Assembly: GCA_005885555.1 (NCBI GenBank)
Contig: VAWN01000087.1
Coordinates: forward strand, 27,884-91,883
Direction of reading: 5' to 3'
Length of the DNA stretch: 64,000 nucleotides
DNA from: Actinomycetota bacterium
GTDB taxonomy: Bacteria; Actinomycetota; Actinomycetes; Mycobacteriales; Micromonosporaceae
The position numbers and the translations under genes were made by a program. Positions 26,065-34,581 of the stretch are shown piece by piece. Under the pieces are notes generated by a model, which saw only the letters and a program-made list of their open reading frames with translations, was not told the DNA's origin and did no database searches. Position 1 is the first letter of the stretch. Every line of letters begins with the position of its first letter.

Positions 26065-26352
26065 TCAGGGCCGCCGCCGGGTGAGCTGGTACACGAGCGT
26101 GATCACGCCGACGTCGAGGAAGACGAAGGCGAGCTGGCACCAGTAGAAGAACGGCAGGCCGAACAGGCGCGGTTCCAGCCGGTTGTACAGCGGGGTGGTC
26201 AGCGGGAGCACGATGGGCAGCAGCAGCAACCAGTGCCAGCCGGTACGCCGGGGATGGTCGCGCTGCACGGGTAACGGCGGCGGCAGGAAGTCCGGGGGTA
26301 CCGGTCGCGGCAGCCGGGCCCGCCCGACCGCGCGCTTGGGGCTCGTCGACAT
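26065..26352 (-). CDS. DUF3311 small membrane protein, symporter partner
   Basis: 95 residues, ATG 26352. Basic, Pro-rich N terminus then two membrane segments (about 38-55 and 66-88) with the DUF3311 pattern LPLTTPLYNRLEPRLFGLPFFYWCQL. DUF3311 proteins nearly always precede SSS symporters of this type and may be an accessory subunit. No strong ribosome binding site. The gap of about 100 bases to the divergent histidine kinase must hold both promoters. Confidence 0.88.
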   Translation of the reverse strand: MSTSPKRAVGRARLPRPVPPDFLPPPLPVQRDHPRRTGWHWLLLLPIVLPLTTPLYNRLEPRLFGLPFFYWCQLAFVFLDVGVITLVYQLTRRRP

Positions 26353-26454
26353 GTCTGCGCAGCCTGCGCCGGGTACCCGGATCCGGCTAGCCGCATGTGG
26401 AGGTCTCCACCTGGAGATGGACGCCGATGGCGGACTGAGCCACCATGGGGTGCC

Positions 26455-27573
26455 ATGGCCGAACCGCCCCTGCCTGACGTGCTGCTCGCGCTGGACGCCG
26501 AGTACGCCGACATCCTCGGCATGCTCGACCGTTCGGCCGCCGTGTCGCGAATGGTGGCGACGGTACCGGCGCTGGCCGGCGTCAACATGGCCTGGGTGGG
26601 CGAGCCGGACGGGGCCGACCGCATCGTCCTGGGCAAGTCGGTGAACACGCCCAACGGCCTGGTCGAGGGGCTCGTCGTCCCGGTCGGCGTGGGCCTGGGC
26701 GGCAAGGTACTGGCGGCCCGCCGGCCGGTCTGGGTCAGCGACTACCTCACCTCGCCCGACATCACGCACCACTTCCGGTCGCTGGCCTCGATCGAGGGCA
26801 TGCACGCGATGATCGCGGTACCGATCGTCCACGACGGCCGGCTGCTCGGCGTGCTGTACGGCGCCAACTTCTGCGAGACCGAGTTCGGTGACCGCACCGC
26901 GCGGGCGCTGGAACAGGTCGCCGCGCGGACCGCCGCCGCGGAGGTGGTCGCCGAACGCGCCCGGCACGCGGCCGAGGTCGCGGTGCACGAGGAGCGGCGC
27001 CGGGTCGCCCTCGAACTGCACGACACCGTGGGCGCGATGCTGTTCACCCTCGGCGCGGGCCTGCGCCGGCTGGGCGAGGAACCCGGACTGGACCGGGCCG
27101 TCCGCGATCGGCTGTGCGCGATCGAGCAGCAGGCGATGGAGGCCACCGCGGCGCTGCGCGGCTCGCTGCGGGTACTGTCCGCGCCGCCGGAACAGGTCGC
27201 GCTCGGCGTGGCACTGCGCGAGCACAGCACGGCGTTCCAGGAACGCACCGGTACCCCGGCCCGGATGATCACGCTGACCGAGCTGCCGGCCCTGCCGGGT
27301 GCGCGGATCGCGGCGCTGGCCGACGCCGCCCGCGAGGCGCTGCTCAACGTCGAGAAGCACGCCGCCGCGCAGTCGGTCGTGGTGACCGTGTTCGCGGTAC
27401 GCGGCGGGGTGGCGGTCAGCGTCTGCGACGACGGCCGCGGGCTCGGCTCCGACCGGCTGTCCGGGCTCGGCCTGCCCGCCACCATGGAACGCCTGGCCCG
27501 GGTGGGTGGCACGCTCAGCATCGGCCCGAACGACGACGCCGGGGTGACGCTTCAGGCATGGGTACCGGCGTGA
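26455..27573 (+). CDS. GAF-domain sensor histidine kinase (NarL/HisKA_3 type)
   Basis: 372 residues from ATG 26455. GAF domain about 25-175 (VPVGVGLGGKVLAARRPVWVSDYLTS, MIAVPIVHDGRLLGVLYGA), dimerisation/phosphoacceptor HisKA_3 around residue 188 with RRRVALELHDTVGAMLF (phosphorylated His; the usual Gln after VG is Ala), then HATPase (about 285-372) with EALLNVEKHA, VCDDGRGL and GLGLPATMERLARVGG. No membrane helices, so a cytosolic sensor. Stop overlaps the response regulator start. The divergent position to the symporter suggests it controls carboxylate uptake, as MctS/MctR-type pairs do elsewhere. Confidence 0.9.
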   Translation: MAEPPLPDVLLALDAEYADILGMLDRSAAVSRMVATVPALAGVNMAWVGEPDGADRIVLGKSVNTPNGLVEGLVVPVGVGLGGKVLAARRPVWVSDYLTSPDITHHFRSLASIEGMHAMIAVPIVHDGRLLGVLYGANFCETEFGDRTARALEQVAARTAAAEVVAERARHAAEVAVHEERRRVALELHDTVGAMLFTLGAGLRRLGEEPGLDRAVRDRLCAIEQQAMEATAALRGSLRVLSAPPEQVALGVALREHSTAFQERTGTPARMITLTELPALPGARIAALADAAREALLNVEKHAAAQSVVVTVFAVRGGVAVSVCDDGRGLGSDRLSGLGLPATMERLARVGGTLSIGPNDDAGVTLQAWVPA

Positions 27574-28190
27574 TCCGCGTCCTCGTCGTCGACGACCATC
27601 CGATCGTGCTCGACGGCGTCGCCCTGGCCCTGCAGCGCACCTCGTTCCTGGAGCTGGCCGGATACGCGCGCAGCGGGCGGGAGGCGGTCGACGCGGTGAG
27701 CCAGTACCGTCCCGACGTGGTGCTGCTCGACCTGCGCCTGCCGGACATGCTGGCACCGGAGACCATCCGCCGGATGACCGCGGCCGCGCCGGGGGTCAAG
27801 GTGATCATCTTCACCGCGTACCCGGAACACGCCGCCCTCGCCGACGCCCTGGCCGCCGGCGCCCACGGGGTACTGGTCAAGGACACCGAGCGCGGCGACC
27901 TCGTCGACGTGATCCGCCGGGTGGCGGCCGGCGAGCGGGTGGTCTCCGTCGACCTGCACAGCGACGGCGGCATCCTGGTCAACCGCAAGCTGCGCGAGCA
28001 CGGGCTGACCCGGCGCGAGTACGAGATCCTGCGGCACGTCGCGATGGGGGAGACGAACCCGGAGATCGCCGCCGCGCTCGGGTTGACCCGCAACACCGTC
28101 AAGACCTACCTGCAGCGCACGCTGGAGAAGCTCGGCGCGCGCAACCGGGTGGAGGCACTGGCCCGTGCCAACCAGCTCGGCATCCTCTGA
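27570..28190 (+). CDS. NarL/LuxR family response regulator
   Basis: 206 residues from GTG 27570, which overlaps the kinase stop (GTGA); an ATG four codons earlier is possible. Receiver domain 1-118: VLVVDDHPIV, phosphoacceptor VVLLDLRLPD (Asp), IIFTAYPEHAAL and LVKDTERGD. C-terminal LuxR helix-turn-helix about 140-200: LTRREYEILRHVAMGETNPE then IAAALGLTRNTVKTYLQRTL. Predicted activator of the divergent symporter operon. Ends 4 bases before the convergent PhyH gene. Confidence 0.92.
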   Translation: MIRVLVVDDHPIVLDGVALALQRTSFLELAGYARSGREAVDAVSQYRPDVVLLDLRLPDMLAPETIRRMTAAAPGVKVIIFTAYPEHAALADALAAGAHGVLVKDTERGDLVDVIRRVAAGERVVSVDLHSDGGILVNRKLREHGLTRREYEILRHVAMGETNPEIAAALGLTRNTVKTYLQRTLEKLGARNRVEALARANQLGIL

Positions 28191-28194
28191 CGCG

Positions 28195-29028
28195 CTACTC
28201 GTGCCGGCGGTGCACCGTGTGGGTACCGGTCATCGCGACCGCCGGCCCGCCGTCGCGCTCGACCCATTCGCCGCAGGCGCCGCCGCCCTCGCTGACGTCC
28301 AGCGCGACGGCGGTGCCGTCCATCCGCAGCGCCGGGTGGTAGTACCGCGCGACCTGGCGCGCGTCGGCGTGCACGTAGTGCCCGATGAGCGCGCGGCGGA
28401 ACCGGTCGGCGGTGGTGTTCGGGGCGCTGCCGTGCACCAGCGAGCCGTGGAAGAACAGCACGTCGCCCGGGTCCATGACGACCGGTACCGGATCGACGCC
28501 GGCGGGCAGCGGCACGGTCACGTCGGTGAAGCTGACCCGGGTGTCCGCCTTGGCGGTGCACAGGATCGGCCAGCGGTGGCTGCCCGGTACCACGGCCAGG
28601 CAGCCGTTGTCCGCGTCCGCGCGGTCCAGCGCCAGCCAGGCCGCCACGCAGGTACCCGGTTGCGCGCGCAGGTAGAAGTTGTCCTGGTGCACCGCCTGAC
28701 CCCGGGAACCGGGCGGCTTGAAGTACAGCATCGACTGCACCGCGAACGGCTGCGCGCCGAGCAGGTCGGTCAGCTGTCGCGCGAGCCGCTCGTCCAGCAG
28801 CCAGCGCAGCGTGGTGTCGTCCCAGCGGTGCATCTGCGCCATCCGCGGGTACCGGCGCAGCGGGTCGCGGCTGGTGGGTTCGACACCGACCAGATCGTCC
28901 GGGTACCCACCGCGGCGGCGCAGCACCATGAAGTGCTCGCGCAGCCGGTCGACCTCGCCGGCCGGGAACAGCGACCGGGCCACGACGTACCCGTCCCGGT
29001 CAAACAGCGACTTGGATGAACCGCTCAT
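28195..29028 (-). CDS. phytanoyl-CoA dioxygenase (PhyH) family Fe(II)/2-oxoglutarate oxygenase
   Basis: 277 residues from ATG 29028 (ATG 29040 also possible). Begins SLFDRDGYVVARSLFPAGEVDRLREH. Metal-binding HxD in QAVHQDNFYLRAQPGT, distal His in FFHGSLVHGSAPN and 2-oxoglutarate Arg in TADRFRRALIGHYVH. Hydroxylates an unknown small molecule; family members include phytanoyl-CoA and ectoine hydroxylases. Divergently paired with an AraC-type gene, which in many genomes regulates it in response to sugars or hydroxylated substrate. Confidence 0.88.
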   Translation of the reverse strand: MSGSSKSLFDRDGYVVARSLFPAGEVDRLREHFMVLRRRGGYPDDLVGVEPTSRDPLRRYPRMAQMHRWDDTTLRWLLDERLARQLTDLLGAQPFAVQSMLYFKPPGSRGQAVHQDNFYLRAQPGTCVAAWLALDRADADNGCLAVVPGSHRWPILCTAKADTRVSFTDVTVPLPAGVDPVPVVMDPGDVLFFHGSLVHGSAPNTTADRFRRALIGHYVHADARQVARYYHPALRMDGTAVALDVSEGGGACGEWVERDGGPAVAMTGTHTVHRRHE

Positions 29029-29093
29029 GACGTGAAGCATCACGCCGGCAAGCCGAGCGACGCCAGATAGGATGCGCGCAAGGAGTTGACTGT

Positions 29094-29813
29094 TTGACGC
29101 ATCCGAACCTGGCCGGGCTGCGGCTGACCTCGCCGCCGACGTACTGGCGGTGCGAGCCGGGCTGGTCGTGGCGCGCCCGTCCGCTGCCGGACTTTCTGCT
29201 GTGGTACGTGCTGGACGGGGTGGGACGCCTCGCGGTCGGGGACCGGAACGTGGCGCTGGCCGCCGGTACCGCCGTGGTGTTCGCGCCGGGTGAGGCACCG
29301 GTCGCCGGCCACGACCCGCGGCGCCGGCTACTGATTTTCGGCATGCACTTCCGCACCCGCACCCGGGCGGCCCGGGTGGTACCCGCGGGCGCCTGGTGCC
29401 GGGTCCGCGACCAGGACCTGGTCGCGGCGCTGGCCCGGCGGTGCGACACGAGCTTCCGCCTGGGCAACCCGGCCGGCGCGCGGCGGTGCCTGGAGTATCT
29501 GCTGCACGTGCTGTGGGAGGACGCGACCAGCCCGGCACCCGGACCGGTCGACGTGGCGCTGGACGCGCTGGTGCGGGCGATCCGGCAGGACCCCGGCCGG
29601 CGGTGGAGCGTGGCGGAGCTGGCGGCGCGGTGCGCGCTGTCCCGGGCGCAGTTCACCCGCCGGTTCACCGGGTACGCCGGTATGCCGCCGGCCCGGTACC
29701 TGATCCAGGCGCGGATCGATCGGGCGCACCAGTTGCTGAGCGAGACGGACATGGCGGTCGGCACGGTGGCGGCGGCCCGTCGGCTCGGCCCGGTCGCAGC
29801 GCGCGACAGATAG
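29094..29813 (+). CDS. AraC-type regulator, truncated in the second helix-turn-helix
   Basis: 239 residues from TTG 29094, chosen because AAGGAG (29080-29085) stands 8 bases before it. N-terminal cupin (about 20-120: WYVLDGVGRLAVGDRNVALAAGTAVVFAPGE). The first HTH is intact, RRWSVAELAARCALSRAQFTRRFTGYAGMPPARYLIQARI. The second should read like VGEVAAALGYADVYHFSRQFRR but gives VGTVAAARRLGPVAARDR and stops, so the recognition helix and C terminus are lost; no other frame restores them. Possibly a weakened or dead regulator. Divergent from PhyH. Confidence 0.75.
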   Translation: MTHPNLAGLRLTSPPTYWRCEPGWSWRARPLPDFLLWYVLDGVGRLAVGDRNVALAAGTAVVFAPGEAPVAGHDPRRRLLIFGMHFRTRTRAARVVPAGAWCRVRDQDLVAALARRCDTSFRLGNPAGARRCLEYLLHVLWEDATSPAPGPVDVALDALVRAIRQDPGRRWSVAELAARCALSRAQFTRRFTGYAGMPPARYLIQARIDRAHQLLSETDMAVGTVAAARRLGPVAARDR

Positions 29814-29853
29814 ATCGGATGTGTAGGTCTCGTCTAGTGGAAGGTGATGCTGA

Positions 29854-29876
29854 GAGAGCGTTCTCTGGCTTGACAC
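29854..29876 (+). promoter_or_regulatory. GH3 promoter with LacI-like operator
   Basis: AGAGAGCGTTCTCT (29854-29867; arms AGAGA/TCTCT around GCGT, a LacI-family layout with central CG) is followed 3 bases later by a perfect -35 TTGACA (29871-29876). The -10 is weak (TTGTCT at 29893-29898). Start codon of the GH3 gene is at 29938. Confidence 0.5.
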
Positions 29877-29937
29877 GTCGGACGACCGGTGCTTGTCTGG
29901 ATCGACATGTATCCATAGCCTCGCAGCGAGGTGTCTG

Positions 29938-32025
29938 ATGAAGCGTTCCCGGCTCGTCATCCTGGCCGCGCTCGCCGGGTCGAGTCTCGTCCTCGCCCCG
30001 ATGACCCCCGGCAGCGCCGCCCCGTCGGGCCGGCCGTGGATGAACACCTCACTTCCGCCGGCCGAGCGGGCCAAGCTCCTCGTCCACGCGATGACGCTGG
30101 ACGAGAAGGTCCTGGAGATCCACATGCTCGACACGTCGACGCATCCGCGCGAGGTCGCCGGCGTCTCCCGGCTGGGCATCCCGGTCTTCAAAATCACCAA
30201 CGGTCCGGCCGGCGCCGGGCCCGGCGACAGTTCCAGCCCGCAGCCGGCCACCGCGCTGCCCTCGGCGCTGGCGATGTCGGCGACCTGGGACACCGCGGCG
30301 GCGACGAGCTTCGGCACGATCGCCGGCCAGGAGGTCGCCGACCGCGGCGAGAACCTCATCGAGGCGCCCGGCGTGAACGTCACCCGGGTACCGCGCAACG
30401 GCCGCAACTTCGAGTACTTCGGCGAGGACCCGTACCTGTCCGGCCAGTTGTCCGTCGCCGAGGTGCAGGCGATCCAGAAGCGGGGGGTACTCGCCGAGGT
30501 CAAGCACTACGCCGCCAACAACCAGGAGGCCAACCGCAAGACGATCAACGAGATCATCGACGAGCGCACGCTGCGGGAGATCTACCTGCCGGCCTTCGAG
30601 GCGACCGTGAAGCAGGGCGACGTGGCCGCCGTCATGTGCGCGTACCCCAGCGTCAACGGCCAGTTCGGCTGCCAGAACACCCATCTGCTCTCCGACGTGC
30701 TGCGCAAGGACTGGGGCTTCCAGGGCTTCGTGCAGTCCGACTTCACCGCGACACACAGCACCGTCGCCGCGGCGCTGGCCGGCCTGGACCTGTCGATGAA
30801 GCACGACTTCTACGGCGACGCCACCAAGGCGGCCGTCCAAAGTGGACAGTTGGCCGAGTCGGTCGTCGACCAGATGCTGATCCGCCGCTTCACCGAGATG
30901 TTCAAGTGGGGCATCTTCGACAACCCGCCGCCCAAGAAGCCCATCCCCGCCAAGGCCGACGGTGCGGTGGCGCGGTCGATCGGCGAGCAGGGCGCGGTAC
31001 TGCTGAAGAACAGCAACAACCAGCTGCCGCTGTCCGCCTCCGCGGTGCATTCGGTCGCGCTGATCGGCCCATTCGCCAGCGCCGCGCACACCGGCGGCAG
31101 CGGCAGCTCTGCCGTCACCCCGCTGTACACCGTCACCCCGGCGGCCGGCATCAAGAACGTGGCCGGCAGCGGCGTATCGGTCACCGTCAACAACGGAAGC
31201 GACACCAGCTCCGCGGCGTCCGCCGCCGGCAAGGCCGACGTGGCCATCGTCATGGTCGGCAACAAGGACAAGGAAGGCAGCGACCGGTCCAGCCTGTCGC
31301 TGTCCGGCAACCAGAACTCGCTGATCTCCGCGGTCGCCGCGGCCAACAAGCACACCATCGTGGTACTCAAGACCGGCGGCCCGGTGCTCATGCCGTGGCT
31401 GGGCTCGGTGCCGGCGGTACTGGAAGCGTGGTACCCGGGCGAGGAGGACGGCAACATCGTCGCCGACCTGTTGTTCGGCAAGGCGAACCCGTCCGGCAAG
31501 CTGACCATGTCGTTCCCGAGGCGGGAGGGCGACACCCCGGCCAACACGTCCAGGCAGTACCCGGGCGTGAACGGCACGGTGCACTACAGCGAGGCACTCA
31601 AGGTCGGGTACCGCTGGTACGACGCGCAGAACGTCAGCCCGCTGTTCCCGTTCGGCTTCGGCCTGTCCTACACCAGCTTCTCGTTCGCCAATCTCGGCGT
31701 GCCCAGCGCGCCGGCCGCCGACGGTACCGTCACCGTGTCGGTCGACGTCACCAACACCGGCTCGCGCACCGGCGCCGACGTGGTGCAGGTCTACGTCGCC
31801 GCGCCGACCAGCGCCGGCGAACCGCCCCGTCAGCTCAAGGGGTTCGCGAAGGTGAGCCTGAGCCCCGGACAGACCAAGCGGGTCAGCATCACCCTGCAGG
31901 ACCGCTCGTTCTCGGTGTGGAGCACCAGTGCCGGCGCCTGGACCGTGGTACCCGGTCACTACGCGGTCTCGGTCGGCGACTCCTCCCGCAACCTCCCGCT
32001 GAAGGGGACCGTCACGGTCTCCTGA
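29938..32025 (+). CDS. secreted GH3 beta-glycosidase
   Basis: 695 residues, ATG with GAGG 6 bases upstream. Sec signal peptide MKRSRLVILAALAGSSLVLA, cleavage near GSAAP. GH3 N-terminal barrel with KITNGPAGAGPGD, APGVNVTRVPRNGRNFEYFGEDP, VLAEVKHYAANNQEANR and nucleophile motif GFVQSDFTATHS (Asp). Then the alpha/beta sandwich domain (about 350-560) and a C-terminal fibronectin III-like domain (about 600-690, VSVDVTNTGSRTGADVVQVYV). Likely beta-glucosidase or beta-xylosidase acting outside the cell. Ends overlapping the convergent GNAT gene by 14 bases. Confidence 0.92.
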   Translation: MKRSRLVILAALAGSSLVLAPMTPGSAAPSGRPWMNTSLPPAERAKLLVHAMTLDEKVLEIHMLDTSTHPREVAGVSRLGIPVFKITNGPAGAGPGDSSSPQPATALPSALAMSATWDTAAATSFGTIAGQEVADRGENLIEAPGVNVTRVPRNGRNFEYFGEDPYLSGQLSVAEVQAIQKRGVLAEVKHYAANNQEANRKTINEIIDERTLREIYLPAFEATVKQGDVAAVMCAYPSVNGQFGCQNTHLLSDVLRKDWGFQGFVQSDFTATHSTVAAALAGLDLSMKHDFYGDATKAAVQSGQLAESVVDQMLIRRFTEMFKWGIFDNPPPKKPIPAKADGAVARSIGEQGAVLLKNSNNQLPLSASAVHSVALIGPFASAAHTGGSGSSAVTPLYTVTPAAGIKNVAGSGVSVTVNNGSDTSSAASAAGKADVAIVMVGNKDKEGSDRSSLSLSGNQNSLISAVAAANKHTIVVLKTGGPVLMPWLGSVPAVLEAWYPGEEDGNIVADLLFGKANPSGKLTMSFPRREGDTPANTSRQYPGVNGTVHYSEALKVGYRWYDAQNVSPLFPFGFGLSYTSFSFANLGVPSAPAADGTVTVSVDVTNTGSRTGADVVQVYVAAPTSAGEPPRQLKGFAKVSLSPGQTKRVSITLQDRSFSVWSTSAGAWTVVPGHYAVSVGDSSRNLPLKGTVTVS

Positions 32026-32539
32026 GCCGGTACAGCACGTGGCGGCGTAGTGGGTGACCCGGGGGGATCCGGGGGTGGTCGAAGTCGTCGGCCTCGTCGT
32101 GGGTCATCCCGAGGCGGCGCATCACCGCCTGCGAGCGCACGTTCGCCGGTACCGTGAACGAGACCAGCTCGGCGAGGTCGAGCTCGGTGAACGCGTAGCG
32201 CACCGCCGCGCGGGCCGCCTCGGTGGCGTACCCGTGCCCCCACGCCGACCGGGCCAGCCGCCAGCCGACCTCCATGTCCGGTGTGAACGGTGCCTCGAAG
32301 GTGGCCCGCTGCAGGCCGGCGAACCCGATGAACGCACCGGTCCCGGCGACCTCCAGCGCCCACAGGCCGTACCCGTTGCGGTCCAGCGCCGCGGCCATCC
32401 GGTCGACGAACGCGTCGCTCTGCGCCCGGCTGAGCCGGTTCGGGAAGTGTTCCATGACCTGCGGGTCGGCGGTGAGCGCGGCGAACGGCTCGCGATCGGA
32501 GTCCTGCCACTGCCGCATCACGAGCCGTTCGGTACGCAT
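32012..32539 (-). CDS. GNAT N-acetyltransferase, RimJ/RimL type
   Basis: 175 residues, ATG 32539 preceded by TACCCT at 6 bases, so probably leaderless. Pattern: RTERLVMRQWQDSDREPFAAL, GFAGLQRATFEAPFTPDMEVGWRLARSAWGHGYATEAARAAVRYAF (acetyl-CoA binding R/QxxGxG/A equivalent, SAWGHGYA) and VPANVRSQAVMRRLGM. Acetylates a protein N terminus or small amine; substrate unknown. The C-terminal end overlaps the convergent GH3 gene. Confidence 0.9.
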   Translation of the reverse strand: MRTERLVMRQWQDSDREPFAALTADPQVMEHFPNRLSRAQSDAFVDRMAAALDRNGYGLWALEVAGTGAFIGFAGLQRATFEAPFTPDMEVGWRLARSAWGHGYATEAARAAVRYAFTELDLAELVSFTVPANVRSQAVMRRLGMTHDEADDFDHPRIPPGHPLRRHVLYRLRRP

Positions 32540-32543
32540 CGGG

Positions 32544-34376
32544 TCAGGGTACCTGGATCGGCAGGAATGGAAGGACGAGTTCCCGCAGCAGGTCCACGCC
32601 GTGCTCGGTCAGCACCGACTCGGGATGGAACTGCACACCGGCGAACCGGGTACCGCGCAGCGCGTGTACCTCACCGGTGCGCGGGTCGCGGCTGAGCCGC
32701 ACCGTCCCGTGTGGACTGTCCACTGTGGAGGAATTCGACCAGGCGGTGTACGTGGAGTAGAAGCCGACCCGCTCCGGCCGGCCGAAGAAGTCGATCTCGC
32801 GCTGCATACCCTGGTACGGCTCGTCCTTGCGGTACAGGGTCAGGCCCAGCGTGGCGGCGAGCACCTGGTGGCCCAGGCAGATCGCCAGCAGCGGGGTACC
32901 GTTGCACAGCGCCGCCCGTACCAGCTCGTGCAGCACCGCCATCTTGGGATCGGTGCGGTCGCCCGGGTCGCCCGGCCCCGGCCCGGCGACCAGCAGGTCG
33001 TACCCGGCCGGCTCCGGCCGCTCCCGGTACGACCGCACGGTGACGGCCAGGTCCAGCGCGCGCAACTGGTGCGCGAGCATCCCGGTGAACGTGTCCTCGG
33101 CGTCGACGACGAGGACCCGCCGACCGGCGAGCCCCGAACCAACGGACGGGTCGCGCTCGTCCAGCCAGAACCGCGCCAGGGTGGTGTTGCGCGCGGCCAG
33201 TGCGGCGGTCACCTGTGGGTCGACCGCGAAGGTCGGCCCGGGCAGCGGCGCGTCGCCGGCGGCCAGCGCCCGTAGCACCCCGCCCGCCTTCGCATACGTC
33301 TCGGCCACCTCGCGCTCGGGCGTGGAGTGGCGGACCAGCGTGGCGCCGACGGGTACCCGCACCTCGCCGTCCGCGCTGAACTCCGCCGCGCGGATGAGGA
33401 TCGGCGCGTCGAGCGTCTGCCGCCCCGCAGCGTCGTACCCGAGCAGCGCCAGTACCCCGCCGTAGTACCCGCGGCCGCGCCGCTCGTGGCGCGCGATGAC
33501 CCGACACGCGTTCTCAACCGGGCTGCCCACCACGGTCGGCGCGAACATCGTCTCGCGCAGCACGTCGCGCGCGTCGAGGCTGGTCCGTCCGGCGAGCAGG
33601 TACTCGGTGTGGGTCAGGTGGGACATCTCCTTGAGGTACGGCCCGAGGACCTGGCCGCCGCCGTCGGCGACCGTGGCCATCATCTTCAGCTCCTCGTCGA
33701 GCACCATGTACAGCTCGTCGATCTCCTTGCGGTCGGCGAGGAACTTCAGCAGCGCGGCCCGGTTCGCGCCGCCGGGCGGGTGCCGGTACGTGCCGCTGAT
33801 CGGGTTCATCAGCACCAGGCCGTCTTCGACGCTGACGTGCCGTTCCGGCGTGGCACCCACGTAGGTGCGCTCTCCGGTGTGCACCAGGAACGTCCAGTAC
33901 GCGCCCCGCTCGGCGCGCAGCAGCCGGCCGAACACGGCCAGCGCCGCCTCGACCGGCGCGCCATCGACGCGGGCCCGGTAGGTGCGGTGGATGACGAAGT
34001 TCGACCCTTCGCCGCGGCCGATCTCGTCGCGCAGCACCGCGGTCACGGTACGGGCGTACTCGTCGTCGGGTACGTCGAAGTCCACTGTGGACAGTGCGGG
34101 TGGGTCGGCCGGCAGGGCGGCGAGGACGGCGTCGACCGGTGCGGTGCGGTGCGCGCCGATCCGCATGACGCGCAGCGGCGCGCCGTCGTCGACCGCGGCG
34201 AAGCCGCGCTCGCGGACCTGCCGGTACGGCACGAGGGCCAGGGCCGGCAGCGGGATGTCGGCGAGCTTGTCGACGGTACCCACCGGGCCGGTGAGAATCT
34301 CGACCTCGGTGCGGCCGGTGCTCTGGATCAGGTCGCGCCGGATCAGCGCGAACGGCTCGTCGCGTGGTGGAAGCAT
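32544..34376 (-). CDS. fused anthranilate synthase (TrpE-TrpG / PhzE-like)
   Basis: 610 residues. N-terminal chorismate-binding domain (to about 400) with GSNFVIHRTYRA, ERHVSVEDGLVLMNPISGTYR, DELYMVLDEELKMMATVADG, TMFAPTVVGSPVENACRVI and GYYGGVLALLGYD. C-terminal class I glutamine amidotransferase (about 420-610): GPGPGDP, nucleophile LLAICLGHQVLA (Cys) and His/Glu in GVQFHPESVLTEHG. Both halves are complete. Converts chorismate plus glutamine to anthranilate, or to aminodeoxyisochorismate if PhzE-like. No other trp or phenazine genes are nearby. A Trp-rich leader peptide and attenuator precede it, which favours anthranilate for tryptophan. Confidence 0.9.
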   Translation of the reverse strand: MLPPRDEPFALIRRDLIQSTGRTEVEILTGPVGTVDKLADIPLPALALVPYRQVRERGFAAVDDGAPLRVMRIGAHRTAPVDAVLAALPADPPALSTVDFDVPDDEYARTVTAVLRDEIGRGEGSNFVIHRTYRARVDGAPVEAALAVFGRLLRAERGAYWTFLVHTGERTYVGATPERHVSVEDGLVLMNPISGTYRHPPGGANRAALLKFLADRKEIDELYMVLDEELKMMATVADGGGQVLGPYLKEMSHLTHTEYLLAGRTSLDARDVLRETMFAPTVVGSPVENACRVIARHERRGRGYYGGVLALLGYDAAGRQTLDAPILIRAAEFSADGEVRVPVGATLVRHSTPEREVAETYAKAGGVLRALAAGDAPLPGPTFAVDPQVTAALAARNTTLARFWLDERDPSVGSGLAGRRVLVVDAEDTFTGMLAHQLRALDLAVTVRSYRERPEPAGYDLLVAGPGPGDPGDRTDPKMAVLHELVRAALCNGTPLLAICLGHQVLAATLGLTLYRKDEPYQGMQREIDFFGRPERVGFYSTYTAWSNSSTVDSPHGTVRLSRDPRTGEVHALRGTRFAGVQFHPESVLTEHGVDLLRELVLPFLPIQVP

Positions 34377-34435
34377 CGGTGCCCCTTCGTGATCGGGGCC
34401 GCCCGGGGCACCGGTACCGCTGAAAGGACAACGGA

Positions 34436-34461
34436 AACGGCCGCCTCGACGGGCGGCCGTT
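34436..34461 (-). terminator. trp-type attenuator hairpin
   Basis: Minus strand AACGGCCGCC-CGTCGA-GGCGGCCGTT, a perfect 10-bp stem followed by TCCGTTGTCCTTT. It sits between the WW leader peptide and the TrpE-G gene. A competing segment GACGGCGGCC (34496-34487) just after the leader stop could pair with the first arm as antiterminator. Confidence 0.75.
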
Positions 34462-34494
34462 GCGTGGTGCGCGCGCAGGTTTCGGTGGCCGCCG

Positions 34495-34530
34495 TCAGGC
34501 GGGCCACCACTGGTTGCGTTGCGCGGACAT
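34495..34530 (-). CDS. trpL: trp leader peptide MSAQRNQWWPA
   Basis: 11 codons, ATG 34530 to TGA 34495, with two adjacent Trp codons. TACGAT is 7 bases upstream, so the leader is probably leaderless. Together with the antiterminator and terminator segments downstream it forms a classical ribosome-mediated attenuator: ribosome stalling at the Trp codons would favour transcription of the TrpE-G fusion. Similar leaders with WW or WWW are known before trpE in Streptomyces and corynebacteria. Confidence 0.82.
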   Translation of the reverse strand: MSAQRNQWWPA

Positions 34531-34540
34531 GGCGTTGATC

Positions 34541-34576
34541 GTAGCGGGGGTACCGCGCGTGCGGTACCCCCGCTAC
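34541..34576. terminator. 16-bp perfect inverted repeat: protease terminator overlapping trp leader promoter
   Basis: GTAGCGGGGGTACCGC (34541-34556), loop GCGT, GCGGTACCCCCGCTAC (34561-34576). Starts 6 bases beyond the stop of the S8 protease gene (minus strand). Its distal end contains part of TACGAT, the likely -10 of the trp leader transcript, so termination and initiation signals overlap. Confidence 0.75.
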
Positions 34577-34581
34577 GAATC

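Noticed and set aside
29810-29842. Sequence partly resembling a library adapter near the truncated AraC end
   Set aside because: Match is short and imperfect; not enough to suggest contamination, though the spot merits sequence verification.
32544-34376. Membership of a phenazine cluster
   Set aside because: No phzB/F/G neighbours and a Trp-type attenuator instead.
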